From Jacaranda mimosifolia (lineage: Eukaryota > Streptophyta > Magnoliopsida > Lamiales > Bignoniaceae): a stretch of 64,000 nt of DNA. Location of the stretch: NCBI GenBank assembly GCA_018894105.1, contig CM032123.1, forward strand, positions 1,365,001-1,429,000, given 5' to 3'. The notes under the pieces were generated by a model, which worked only from the letters and a program-made list of their open reading frames with translations, was not told the origin of the DNA and did not search any database. The translations under genes were made by a program, and so were the position numbers. How positions within the stretch are numbered: position 1 is the first letter of the stretch; the number at the start of each line of letters is the position of its first letter. Positions 50,240-61,559 of this stretch are shown piece by piece.

Positions 50240-50715
50240 TAGGCATGGCAAAAAATTCCCCAATTTCGGGATCCCCGAATTTGTGGAATTTTTTCCCCGC
50301 GGGGATGGGGATGGGGATTAAAATCCCCCCGAAGCTAAATCGGGAACAGAGATCATACTCCCCACCTCGCGGAGTCCTCAACCCCATCATATTAATTAAA
50401 ATACCCTTAATATATATATATATTATATTTCATATATACTATTATATATATACTATTTTTTAAATATTTTTTTAGTAATTTCATATAATTTATTAATTAT
50501 AAAATATAAATTAATAAAATATATTAATAGAGATCTAGTTATTTTTTATTTTTTAGCATTTTATGCACACACAAAAAAAAAATTACTAATTATTTTAAGG
50601 ATCCCCACGGGGATTCGGGGAATGGGGACAAGGAGCAAAATTTCCCCACAACAGGGATCGGGGACGGGGATGAGGGAGCAGCTCCCCGTCCCATTCTCCA
50701 CGGGTGTCATCTTTA
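50240..50715. mobile_element. hAT-like non-autonomous element rich in GGGGAT
   Basis: Left end TAGGCATGGCA and right end TGTCATCTTTA are imperfect inverted repeats. The flanks GTCCAAAT (50232-50239) and ATCCAAAC (50716-50723) share six central bases, as an aged 8-bp target duplication would. Subterminal regions repeat CGGGGAT, GGGGATTC and ATCCCCG; the centre is AT-rich. Confidence 0.65.
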
Positions 50716-50723
50716 ATCCAAAC

Positions 50724-51265
50724 CCCACGATCTAACATAGAACCAATCACCCAAACTATCGCATGAGCTATTATGTTCGCAAAACGCTCAGCAAAGAAAA
50801 GTGACGGTTATCTGAACCTTTCTTAATACATATGCAGATTTCTTTTTTCTATTTTTTTTTTTTCACTTTCAAAAAACAAAAATCAATAAATCAAGAGACG
50901 TATGATTAAGACTAGATACGATGAAGTTCATACTAAAGTCGTAAAGTAATTCAACGTTTGAGATTTTCTGATGCATCTATTAGAATGTGATTCCATAATT
51001 AGCTGGCTTTGCTCTGTCTAGCATTGTTAACAATTGCATATCATGCACTTAATTAATCTCATGGGGCCCATATATAAAACTAAAATATACAGCAAAAATA
51101 GCAAATATAAATATTATTAAAAAAAACTATACAGGAACTAACTATAAAAATTAATTCAAAATTTTAATATATTTAATTACTAGTGTTAGATTTTTATATT
51201 AATTAAGTATGTGTGCAGTAAACTTTTTATATAATTTTTTGAATGAATTAACTCTAGATTCATTA
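50724..51265. other. Intergenic spacer, no gene seen
   Basis: AT-rich, no long open frame, no recognisable ends. Confidence 0.5.
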
Positions 51266-51269
51266 TTTA

Positions 51270-51375
51270 ATAATCAGCGCTAGTCGAGTGGTTTGTGACC
51301 GAATGACATTTGTCTTTCTTATTATGTGGAAGGTCAGAAATTCGAATTCTAATGAGCTTTTTATGTATATAAAAA
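51270..51375 (+). mobile_element. tRNA-derived SINE-like sequence
   Basis: GCGCTAGTCGAGTGGTTTG holds a box A-like TAGTCGAGTGG, and about 50 bases later AATTCGAATTC resembles box B after GGTCAG. This order and spacing are those of a plant SINE head; an AT-rich tail follows. Flanking duplications were not found. Confidence 0.5.
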
Positions 51376-51692
51376 ATATTTAGTTTGTACTTCCAATAAC
51401 TTGATTGATTTTAATATTAAGATATAATATTACCTTTTTGAAAGATAAATTCGTATCTGAAAAAAAATAATTAGCAATAAATTAGAGAATTACTTATTTG
51501 ACCACAACGCATTAAAAGTGGTGGGAGTTAACGCATGCACTCATTTAAGAAATTTAAATAAAAAATCATCTCACTACATCTTAAGTGAAATAAATTGACA
51601 ATAATATATATATATATATATATATAAAGAAAAAAGAAAATTCCACTTTTATAAATGTAAATGGAAACATTAATTTTAATTATATATATATT

Positions 51693-51932
51693 TCATTGGA
51701 GTGGAAATACATGTTTCTTGATCTTCTCCTTCTTCCTCCTGGCGTTTTTCTTCGCCGGTAAGGTTCTGTTTGGCTGCGCGGTTTTGAAGCACGAGAAGAT
51801 CGAATCAACAATCAAATCGAACATCATAGTCTTGACCAGCTTCCTCTTCGCCGGAAAAACACTCCCTTTCTTGGACTTGAAGGGCGGAAACGCCGCCGCA
51901 GCTCCGCCTTCTTTCTCAGGTGGAGCCACCAT
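51693..51932 (-). CDS. Small basic protein (79 aa), unknown
   Basis: The frame starts at 51932 (MVAPPEKEGG) in a GC-rich patch unlike its AT-rich flanks, with third-position G/C as in coding sequence. It has an alanine/proline-rich start, a central hydrophobic amphipathic segment (MMFDLIVDSIFSCF) preceded by KRKLVKT, and a lysine/arginine tail (KKNARRKKEKIKK). TATAAAG-like sequence lies about 90 bp upstream on the minus strand (52018-52027). Short plant proteins with this P-rich/KR/FD pattern exist, but I cannot name a family. A longer open frame on the opposite strand (51661-52035) is judged a shadow. Confidence 0.5.
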   Translation of the reverse strand: MVAPPEKEGGAAAAFPPFKSKKGSVFPAKRKLVKTMMFDLIVDSIFSCFKTAQPNRTLPAKKNARRKKEKIKKHVFPLQ

Positions 51933-52080
51933 CTCTGGTTTTACTATACTGGTAATGGTATTAAATTTGATAGTAAATAATGCATGCTGGGGAGTGAGTT
52001 TAAATAGAGCAGGTGCCCTTTATAAAAATAAATAAATAAATAAATAGATAAAGAGACAATTAATGGAACTTGGGAAGTAA

Positions 52081-52446
52081 GGAGGTGTTTGGTTTTATTT
52101 TCAAATCTCATTTCCACCAATTTTACTATTTCAAAAATAGAAATCATTATTTTTAAAAAATTTTAACTCAATATAATTTTAATTTTCAAAATACATTCTC
52201 CAATTACCTGTATATCTTTTCCCAATAACCTATATATCTTCTCTTTCTATTTTATTATTCTTATTTTTCTCCACCTACAATCTATTAAAATCAACATAAT
52301 TATTATATTTCCAACATGATCATTATATTTTCAAACATTTCATCCAAACATGTTTTTATTTCCACATCACACTACATAACTAATTCTCACCATTTTAGAA
52401 ATGATGAAAATAAAAATTAAAAATAAAAATAAAACCAAACAGCCCC
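52081..52446 (+). mobile_element. Tourist-like MITE, full length, TAA target duplication
   Basis: Left GGAGGTGTTTGGTTTTATTT and right AAATAAAACCAAACAGCCCC are inverted repeats. TAA flanks both sides (52078-52080 and 52447-52449), the TWA signature of PIF/Harbinger. It is 366 bp and non-coding. Copies at 1-284, 1333-1378 (fragment) and 34401-34708 are related. Confidence 0.85.
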
Positions 52447-52499
52447 TAAGAGGTTTCTAGAAACAGGTGATTTTTTGTCCTTTTCTTTTCTTTTTTCTT

Positions 52500-53280
52500 T
52501 TTGGGAATTTGGGCTTGGCCGGTGGTGGTGGGGGTGGGGGTGATACGGCAATAAGCCAATAATTGTGATGTAATGACATTATGTCACAACTTTATAAATG
52601 AATGTGGGTAATATATATATATATATATTGGTTAATTAGAAAAAAATTCTTAATTCTACTTTTATTTTAGTGATCAGTCCCCATTTAAATTTTTACATAC
52701 TAAACTCCTTACTTTTTCACAAAACTTAGAAATCACTCCCCATATCTTTTAGAAAGACACATATATCCTTGTAGTTAGAGAAAACAACAAAAATACCTGA
52801 GAAATGTGTTTTTCTCTTCAAGAAGAATGCTTTCATTCATTTTTTTCCTGAAATCGACGACTTCTCCAAGCGGCCAAACAAAAGGGCACGAAATCGTTCA
52901 TCTGCCATTGACGCGAGGAAAAAAAAAAAAAGACACCAAAATTTCTGCCATTTTTTCTGTGACAATGGAAGGAGAAACAGTGGCAACAAGAAGCGAAATA
53001 CAAAAAGAAGTGATAAAAAGAAACAAATGTATGTTTTCTGCATTTACAGTTTTAAATGTCTGTGATTTTTCAGTGTTATACTTATTTCTTGTCTATTTTC
53101 TCATGTTTAGGGTTTTTATTCCCTATTTAGTTGTTAAACACTTGAACCCAATTGATATATATAATTTTATTTGTGGGATGAGAAGTTTTTGATTTGTACT
53201 TGAAAGACATGAAAGTTGTACTTCACTTTTTTGAGGTTTATACTTCTTTTTACCTGAAATTATACGGTGAAATTATCTGA
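52500..53280. other. Spacer with G-rich tract, no gene recognised
   Basis: A G-rich tract (GGTGGTGGTGGGGGTGGGGG) lies at about 52521-52540. Short frames on both strands at 52806-53192 lack recognisable features. Confidence 0.4.
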
Positions 53281-54850
53281 AAGTGGTAGTATATTATTTG
53301 TGGTACAAAACATCCAAGCTTGCAGTACACATTAAGCAAAAGTGTAGTATATAATTTGTATAACTTTAGTATATTTTAGAAGCAAATGTAGTATAAACAT
53401 TCAAGTTTGCAGTACACATTAAGCAAAAGTATAGTATATAATATGTATAACTGCAGTACATTTTAGAAGCATTTGTAGTACAAAATAATCAAAACTGCAG
53501 ATTAAATAAAATTATAGTATATAATTTGTGTATCTGTAGTACATTTTAGAAGCAACTGTAGTCAAAATATTTAAGTCTGTTATATACATTAAATGAAAGT
53601 ATAGTATACAATCTGTGTAAAGAGGAGCTAAATTCATCCAGTGCAAAAAGAGATCAGAGTTGAGTTGGGTCACCGCATACACTTCGAGTCCTTATGTATA
53701 TGTTGACGAGAACGTCAACGGATCGAGTGGGGGAGAATGTCATGGGTCGCTCATTAGAGAAGAATGGCGACCTTGACTTCAAGGGGCATTAGGAGCGACA
53801 AGGCGTTGTCGGCTCACTCGGTAAAGCGAAAAAAGCCCATGAGTAGAGACTCTTACGAGGTGCGGTTTGAAAAACTGTTTCAATGGCATATTCCTTAAGT
53901 TATGAGGATGCTTCCCACCAAGTTTGAAGTCATTCCGTGTCCGTTTGGGCGACCTGGAGCGGTCTTACTGCACGCGGGTAGTGCAAAGATTCATTGAGCA
54001 GAGTGGCTTGGAAAAGGAATTTTGTGAAACTGTTTCAGTGGGCGTGTTCCTTGAGGTGTTGGCAACGTTCCCACCAAGTTTCACCAGTAGACGGTTCCGT
54101 TTGGATAGGAAACAGCGAAGATCTTTAGAATGTGGCAGTGCAGTGGCAATGCTGTAATTCCAGCTTATTGTGAGGGCAATTACTGTTCCATGGAGAATCG
54201 GACGGAGCTGAAATTTTGTGGAGTTAATGTATAAGCCGAGAGCTATCCAATGGTTCAAGCGGCAAGTGATTTGGTCGCCGGGAGAGGAAGTTGCGAAAAT
54301 ATAGTACAAAACATTCAAACATATAGATTAAATGAAATTATAGTATATAACCTGTGTATATACAGTATATTTTATAAGCATCTGTAGTACAAAAACATTC
54401 AAGCGTACAGTATACATTACTGAAAATATAGTATATAATCTGTGTATCTGTAGTACAGTTTAGAAGCAATTGTAGTACAAAATATTTAAGCCTGCAGTAT
54501 ACATTAAATGAAAGTGTAGTATATAATCTGTGTAACTGCAGTACATTTTAGAAGCAAATATAGTATAAACATTTATGCTTGCAGTACACATCAGGCAAAA
54601 ATGTAGCATATAATATATGTAACTGCAGTACATTTTATAAGCATCTGTAGTACAAAACATTCAAGCCTGTAGATTAAATTAAATTATAATTTAATATTTG
54701 TATATATGCAGTACATTTTAGAAGCATATGTAGTACAAAAATATTCAGGCATGTAGTATACATTAATTGAAAATGTAGTATATAACATGTGTATCTATAG
54801 TACATTTTAGAAGCAACTGTAATACAAAATATTTAAGCTTGTAGGGTTTG
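53281..54850 (+). repeat. GTAC tandem array A, about 88-bp monomer
   Basis: Monomers are recognised by TAGTACAAAACATTCAAG-type words; the clearest anchors are at 53301, 53389, 53476 and 53559 (spacing 88, 87, 83). Each carries GCAGTACA, ATTAAGCAAAAGTATAGTAT and ATTTTAGAAGCA. About four copies precede and about six follow a foreign segment at 53621-54302. Confidence 0.8.
53621..54302 (+). mobile_element. LTR-retrotransposon 3' end inserted in array A
   Basis: This GC-richer segment interrupts the repeat. It contains a purine tract AGTGGGGGAGAA (53726-53737) directly followed by TGTCATGGG, the usual order of polypurine tract and 3' LTR. A hairpin (GTTGACG, loop AGAA, CGTCAAC at 53702-53719) lies just upstream. 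Inside the putative LTR, a unit around AAACTGTTTCA and TTCCCACCAAGTTT occurs twice (about 53871-53940 and 54030-54105). No protein-coding domain remains. The superfamily is not certain. Confidence 0.5.
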
Positions 54851-54949
54851 AATCATACTTTGTATGTACATACATATGTAAATTGAAGCATACTTTGTTT
54901 ATAATATTATTTTGTATGTAAGTATAATTTTCCATCAAGTATTTATAAT

Positions 54950-55975
54950 ATTTTGATTTCAATACAATATGAGGGAAATGAAATACAAATGTAGAACGAA
55001 CAAAGTATAAAATGTGTTATGTTGAAGTACATTTCAATTCAATTGAAATCGAGCAGTGAATTTGAGTATAATATGATGGAAATGAAGTACAAATATAGAA
55101 AAAATAAAGTATAAATGGTGTTATGTTGAAGTACACTTCAATTAAATTGAAATTAGGTAGTGAATTTAAGTACAATATGATGGAAATGAAGTATAAATAT
55201 AGAACAAATAAAGTATAAATGGTGTTATGTTGAAGTACACTTCAATTAAATTGAAATTAGGTAGTCAATTTAAGTACAATATGATGAAAATGAAGTATAA
55301 ATATAGAACAAATAAAGTATAAATTGTGTTATATTGAAATACAGTTCAATTAAATTGAAATCGAGCAGTGAATTTGAGTACAATATGAGGAAAATGAAGT
55401 ACAAACGTATAACAAACAAAGTATAAATATTGTTATATTGAAGTACAGTTCAATTAAATTGAAATCGGACAGTGAATTTGAGTATAATATGATGGAAATG
55501 AAGTACAAACGTAGAACAAACAAAGTATAAATGGTGTTATGTTGAAGTACACTTCAATTAAATTTAAGTTGGACAGTGAATTTGAGTACAATATGATGTA
55601 AATGAAGTACAAACGTAGAACAAACAAAATATAAATGGTGTTATGTTGAAGTACACTTCAACTAAATTGAAATCAAACAGTGAATTTGAGTACAATATGA
55701 TAGAAATGAAGTACAAATATGGAACAAACAAAGTATAAATGGTGTTATGTTGAAGTACACCTCAATTAAATTGAAATCGGGCAGTGAATTTGAGTACAAT
55801 ATGATGAAAATAAAGTACAAATATAGAACAAACAAAGTATAAATAGTGTTATGTTAAAGTACACTTCAATTCAATTGAAATCGGATAGTGAATTTGAGTA
55901 CAATATGATGAAAATGTAGTACAAACGTAGAACAAACAAAGTATAAATGGTGTTATGTTGAAGTACACTTATTGC
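54950..55975 (+). repeat. GTAC tandem array B, exact 104-bp monomer
   Basis: The word GTTGAAGTAC (or a close variant) occurs at 55021, 55125, 55229, 55333, 55437, 55541, 55645, 55749, 55853 and 55957, every interval exactly 104 bp. Each monomer also carries AATTGAAATCG, GTGAATTTGAGTACAATATG and AAAGTATAAATGGTG. Substitutions are scattered but there are no net insertions or deletions. Confidence 0.93.
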
Positions 55976-56314
55976 AATTGAATAATTAGTTTTCAATAAT
56001 TGTAGTGATAGTCAAGTACAATATTTTGAGATTATCGGATCAGATGAAGTACGTATTTGTACGGGTTATAGGGTGGATATTATTGTCAAATGCTCATTTG
56101 TTTATATCTTTAAAAGCATAAGTATTATTTACATTATTGTGATTGATAACATTCATTCGTTGAACATTAGTGGTTAACATTTTAAAACTTTAATATTATT
56201 TTATTCATATAATAAATATTACACACATTTTTAGAGTTTGATTATTAATTACTGAGACTTAAAAAGCAAATCATGGAACAAATTTCAATTCAACAATATT
56301 AATAAAAATATTAA

Positions 56315-56845
56315 GAAATGGAGTACATAATGGCCGAAATGAAATACAAATGTCGTGAAATCAAGTATAAATCTTTCAGATTGAGATACGAAAGCGCTGA
56401 TATCTTGGACAACATGCATTTGCTAACTTCCACGCTAAACAAGTACATTATTGCCAAAAAGAAGTACAAATGTCATGAAATCAAGTACAATTCTACCAAA
56501 TTGGGGTACAAAAAAATTGATATCTCGGACAACATGTAAAAATGCCAATTTCATGCTAAATCAAATACATAATTGCCGAAATGAAGTACAATTGTCATGA
56601 AATCAAGTATAATTCTTCCAGATTAAGGTGCAAAATAACTTATATCTCCGACAACATACAAAAATGCCAATTTCACGTTAAATCAAATGCATAATTGCCG
56701 AAATAATGTATAATTGTCATGACACCAAGTATAGTTCTCCTAGATTGGGGTACAAAATAACTGATATCTCGGACAATATACAAAAATGCCAATTTCACGC
56801 TAAATCAAGTACATGATTACCGAAATAAAGTACAAATGTCATAAT
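56315..56845 (+). repeat. GTAC tandem array C, 120-122-bp monomer
   Basis: GTCATGAAATCAAGTA-type anchors occur at 56357, 56477, 56599, 56721 and (worn) 56843, spacing 120, 122, 122 and 122. Each unit holds GAAGTACAAATGTCATG, TTGGGGTACAAAA, GATATCTCGGACAA and AATTTCACGCTAAAT. The open frame at 56318-56539 is a by-product of the repeat. Confidence 0.88.
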
Positions 56846-59500
56846 TTGATGATGTTATTTAAATATAACTTGAATATTTTCAGTAGTCAGTAGTATATCT
56901 TTTTCTTTGGGCTAAGAATTTAGAAAGAACTCAAAACATTATTTTTCAACATGATAAATATTATTTAAATATTTTAGGATATTGTTATTTGCACTCCAAT
57001 TAGTTTTTATTCTATAGAAATTGACGATTATATCCTTTTGCTTTTAATATATGATTTAATTTAAATTTTTAGATAATTATGCTCTTGATATACATCAAAG
57101 AAAGTATGCTAATGATACAAAATATCAAAATTAAAGATATACAAAGAAAATAAAAAAGATGAAAGGAAGTCAGTGCATTATAAATGATGTTGTATGCATA
57201 TTCAATTTCCTTAATCTTTCTTAAATTTTGGCTAATTTGCTAACATTATGCAATATTTTAATGGAAATATTCCTTAGGTTTGTATAAGTCACTAATGAAA
57301 ATTTTCAAATTAAGTGCCATGTGAGTGGGTTTAGAAAATATGTCAAGATGATATTGCATTTGATTAGTTGATATATTTTGAGTATTTAAAAAATTTAAAA
57401 AATCACAACTAATGTTAAGTATTCAATGGGATTATTTTAAATAATTATAAAAATTTTAAAATTTGGTCCGAATTGTACAATTAGAGTGAAAAGACCTTCT
57501 CCTTATATAAAAAATATAAATTTATGTGTGTTACGTGTAAATGAATTTAAAAAAAAATATGAAAATATCATTTAATTTGATTAAAAATAAATAATCAATA
57601 ATCACTATAATATTAAGTAACAAATAGAACTATTTTAAATAATTAACAAGACTTTAAATTTACTAAATCTATAAGTTGATAATAATGTGTTGTAAAAATC
57701 ATGCTTGAGTTGTCATTATTGATATTGATTAGCAACATATGTACAATTCTAATCTAATAATAATGATAAATGACAATTTATATCAATGCACATATCTCAT
57801 TAATTGTTTATAGTGGCAATGTAAGCACAATTAGATTTGCAAAAACAATTGCCATGTGATAAAATAAAAATTTTCATCACTTAACACACACACGCACACA
57901 TATATATATTAATATATATATATATATAAAGTTAGCAATAACTTTGATATTACTACCGTTTTGGGGAAGAAAAAGTACATTAAAAATATACAATTAATTA
58001 TTATAAAATTCATCAACGAAATGATAAATAAATAAAAAACAAATGTGAGTTGGGTTCACTTTACTTCTTATATCATGGGTTAGTATCAATCACCTCTTTC
58101 TATTAAGAAAACCTACATTTATCTTTATAGACTAAAAAATTATATTAGTAAAAAAAAATAATGTATGCAAATTAAATAGAAAAATAAATTTACTTCACTC
58201 TTTTCATAATAACCTATATAGCACAGTGGCTCCCTTTACAACCAAATGTTATGAATCTGATCTTAAAAATTGCTAACTTTATCAAAAAAAAATAAAAAAT
58301 GTTCAATTAAGTCTAAATTAAATAAATAATAAAATATTATTAAATAATGTAGAATGAAAACACATTATTTTAAATAATATAGTTTTGAAGTGAAGAAACA
58401 AGATGGAGCTGATCCTTTAGTGGATTTACAAATCAACTATAGTTTTGGGGGAAAAAAATATCATTGCTAAAGCTGATTTGATGATAAAATTTGAAAGCCA
58501 AAATTTGAGTATATTTTCTATAAAGTCCAGAAAAATATCAAAAGGGGTATTATAGGAAGGAGAAGGTTTCAAGTAGACAACATGTATTTGTTTGATTCAA
58601 GTGGGACCAAAACAAAATATAATTATTGCCTTGTTTTCTGAAACATAACTCAAAAATATGACTAACGAAGGAAAAACAGTTTGATTAAGGATATGGCTTA
58701 GAATATTTTAACATTATATATATTTTAAATGGTAAGTATTTTTATTTTTTAATTTTACTTCATTCATTTTAAATTATAGAGAAGAGAATAAATGTAGAAT
58801 AAAGATTAAATTGCAGTTCATATTTCAAAATTTGTCATTAAAATTATAAAATGATTTAGCAAAATAATGTGCTGAATAAAGTGAGCGAGCCCATAAAATT
58901 TGCTTAAGTTATATATATACTGTTTCTATTATATATATTATTTCTTGAAAAGTGATGCTTTTTGCCTTTTTGGATGCGGTTGTGGTTGTTTTATACTTAA
59001 AGAAACGTTACTTTGTTTTAGTTTGATTAATAACAAGTAACGATTATTATGGACCCACCTAAATAAAGCATTGATTAATGTTGAATGAGATGAACCCCTC
59101 CGAAAATGGTGGTCCCTTGATTGTCATAATCCATACTGCACGCTTGGAATTTAACCAGTTTTGTTAAGCAAACTATCTTGTAAATAAATAAGTCTAAAGG
59201 CTTATTAGCAGTGCCAAAGGACAGTATTAATCAATAAATAAATAATTAATTAATGGTCTAACTTATAGCTTAGTAGTTATGTTTATATGTGCTATTTTCA
59301 ATATTGAAAGTGAATTGTATTTCATAAAAGACAAAACGAAATATGCGTACTAATAACAGTTTGAATCTAAAGAGGAGATGAATCTATCTCTAAAATCCAA
59401 AGAGGATGAACAGTTTCTTGATTTTGCTTCAGACACACAAGTTAAAAACAGACAACAAAAAGTACTGGTAGGAGAAGAAAAGTGGAATGTTTTTGCGAGT
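56846..59500. other. Long AT-rich spacer, no gene recognised
   Basis: No open frame above 60 codons and no clear element ends. It has (TA)n and (CA)n tracts at about 57888-57931. Confidence 0.5.
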
Positions 59501-59507
59501 GTATGCC

Positions 59508-59520
59508 TACTATTTATAGC
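59508..59520 (-). promoter_or_regulatory. Orphan TATA-box-like sequence
   Basis: The minus strand reads GGCTATAAATAGTAGG, a near-ideal plant TATA box. No coding frame follows on that strand within about 200 bp, so it may be chance, a non-coding transcript or a dead promoter. Confidence 0.25.
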
Positions 59521-60106
59521 CACCAATCACATGTTGTAATAGCATGAAATCAGCTCTCTGCACTTTGGTATTTTAAGGAAAATAATGGTCAACTTCAAAA
59601 GAGTGTTTTCTGTGGGAGTAACTTGGAATACAGAAAGCTATTCAAAAAGGGAATTTATAACAGATAAAAAGGAAAATGGATCTAATATATATAAAGCATG
59701 AAAAATTCTATTTTTGCATATGATTGGATCCAACACAACCAAAATTCCAAACCATATCAGAAAAATGTTGGGCACAGCTTCCATCAGGAAAATTCAAAAG
59801 CAAAGCTCTCCTTCCAAGTTCAATTCCTCCAGCCAACATAGTAACCATAAAACACAGCTTCTGTTCCTATTTACTGGCTAATACTATTTGGGCACATTTC
59901 CGCTCCATAATTTTAATAAGTAGTGTAGCATCTCATGCAAGCAGAGCAACAACTTTCCATCATTTCAACAAGCAAAACGCCATTTCCAGCATTCTAGTTA
60001 CCAACAATTAAGGCACTGGGCACCCAAAATCTGTGCTATAATTTGACAAAATTAAAAACAAAATTATACTGAACAGAGACCAAGTCTGTGCATTCTGACG
60101 GTAGAC

Positions 60107-60821
60107 TTACTTTCCAGTAACATTCTTGTACAACATACTAATTCCCAAATACCATGGACCTGAAAAAAAAAAAAAAAACCATGATGAACCTGATGTGGTG
60201 GCAAGCAGGAGGGAAAAAAGGGAGAAGAAGACCACATGGATACAAACACTATGCAGACAATTATAAAAAATGTTTACGAAGAACAAAAAGAATTTAACTC
60301 AATTGAACATACCATTGTGTCCAGGGTAATCAATCTCAACCTATATCCAATAAAAATCTTCCACCCAGTTCTGATTACTGCAAACATGATTATGCGATAA
60401 ATACAGAGAAGAAGAAACCGAGAGAAAACTACATTGTAAGACACCATATTTGTTGTGTATGTGTCAGCACTTAAGCTCACGATCATTAGCATCAGTTAAT
60501 ATTACACATTAAAGCAAAATAATGTATACATAAGAGCTTCCTTCAGCTTTGAGTTGTTCCCAAATATACAGGACTCTTGCAACTCAACATGAAACAAATT
60601 TAAGGTAAAGCAACAAATCATGGAGGCAATATAACACATCAAGCACCAGAGATAGGTCAAACCTGCATTCCCGAGTTCCTTTGAATGCAATCACAGTGGT
60701 GTTAAAAGCGGGTGCTACGCTGACAAATCCCTGTCAATACATAAAGAATTAATCCATATTAGAACCAATTGAAGGAAATCAAGAAAACAGGAAAGGAAGG
60801 GTTTTATCACCATTTAAAAAA

Positions 60822-60857
<36 letters not shown>

Positions 60858-61545
60858 AAAACAAACATTAATCAAAGAGAATTAGACAAAGAAAATAGGC
60901 CAATGCTAAGGAGGACCCATTTTCAAACCTGGAGGCACTGCTTCACATCAACGATCAGCTCAATCATTTTAAAGCCTTGAATCCAATGAAAAAGCGGATG
61001 TGAATATCAGGTAAAGTAAAACCTATTTTAGGGGGTTATTATTAGTTTACCTAAACCATCACATCTCGAGCAAGTCTATGTAAAAAAAACAGTCAAGTCT
61101 GACAGATATACATGCAAATGCAACAATTATTTCTTATATGTGCCAAGAGTCTAGAATAACCATCAAATCAACAAAATGATATCATCCTAAAATTTTTTTC
61201 ACAATAATCATCCCAGTGGAGTATAATACATTACACGACAAAATTCCCTTAACAATAAACAGAGAAAAATTTTCTGACTTACTACATTAATCTAAAATAA
61301 TTAGTGAAAAAAGATAAACTAATCTACCAAATAGAATGGCCTGTTTCTCTTCAGGACCCAAGTTTAAAGTCTAAACAAATAGAATATCTTTGTAATAAAT
61401 CTTAATCCTACTGATAGGTACAGAATATAACTCAGAGTGATTCTTACAGCTGAAGCATATTGCACCAGTATTGTTGCAAGCATATGACTGTATGTTGCCA
61501 ACTGATAATGCTGATTATGCTTGTGCTTCACCTTCAACTCCAATT
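60107..61545 (-). pseudogene. Class-3 lipase pseudogene (alpha/beta hydrolase)
   Basis: Six exon-like pieces on the minus strand match the N-terminal half of plant class-3 lipases in order: 61545-61448 (ELELKVKHKH, YASA), 61111-61051 (VYLSDLT, TCSRCDGL), 60975-60929 (FKMIELIVDVKQCLQ), 60730-60663 (GFVSV, VIAFKGTRE), 60377-60313 (NQNWVEDFYW, IDYPGHN) and 60159-60107. It is broken: a TAG stands where the family has Trp before TCSRC, a second TAG stands at 60343-60341 after FYWI, and the acceptor of the second piece reads AT instead of AG. The catalytic GHSMGG half is absent and I found no first exon with a signal peptide. Intact relatives hydrolyse acyl lipids. Confidence 0.75.
60821..60860. 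repeat. (GAAA)n microsatellite
   Basis: About nine GAAA units, in an intron-like gap of the lipase pseudogene. Confidence 0.9.
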
Positions 61546-61559
61546 CTGCAATGAATATT

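Noticed and set aside
51661..52035. Plus-strand 124-aa hydrophobic ORF
   Set aside because: It is the antisense shadow of the basic minus-strand frame, and its upstream part is AT-rich low-complexity sequence.
52806..53192. Protein-coding gene of 128 aa
   Set aside because: The translation is dominated by K and F runs, has no domain, and the frame is equally open on the opposite strand.
56318..56539. Repeat-containing protein (MKYKCREIKYKS-like)
   Set aside because: The frame arises from array C and breaks in the next monomers; the period of 120-122 bp does not preserve frame.
54950..56845. CRISPR-like regular array
   Set aside because: Whole monomers repeat without unique spacers, the unit is 104-122 bp, and the genome is a plant's; it is satellite-like DNA.
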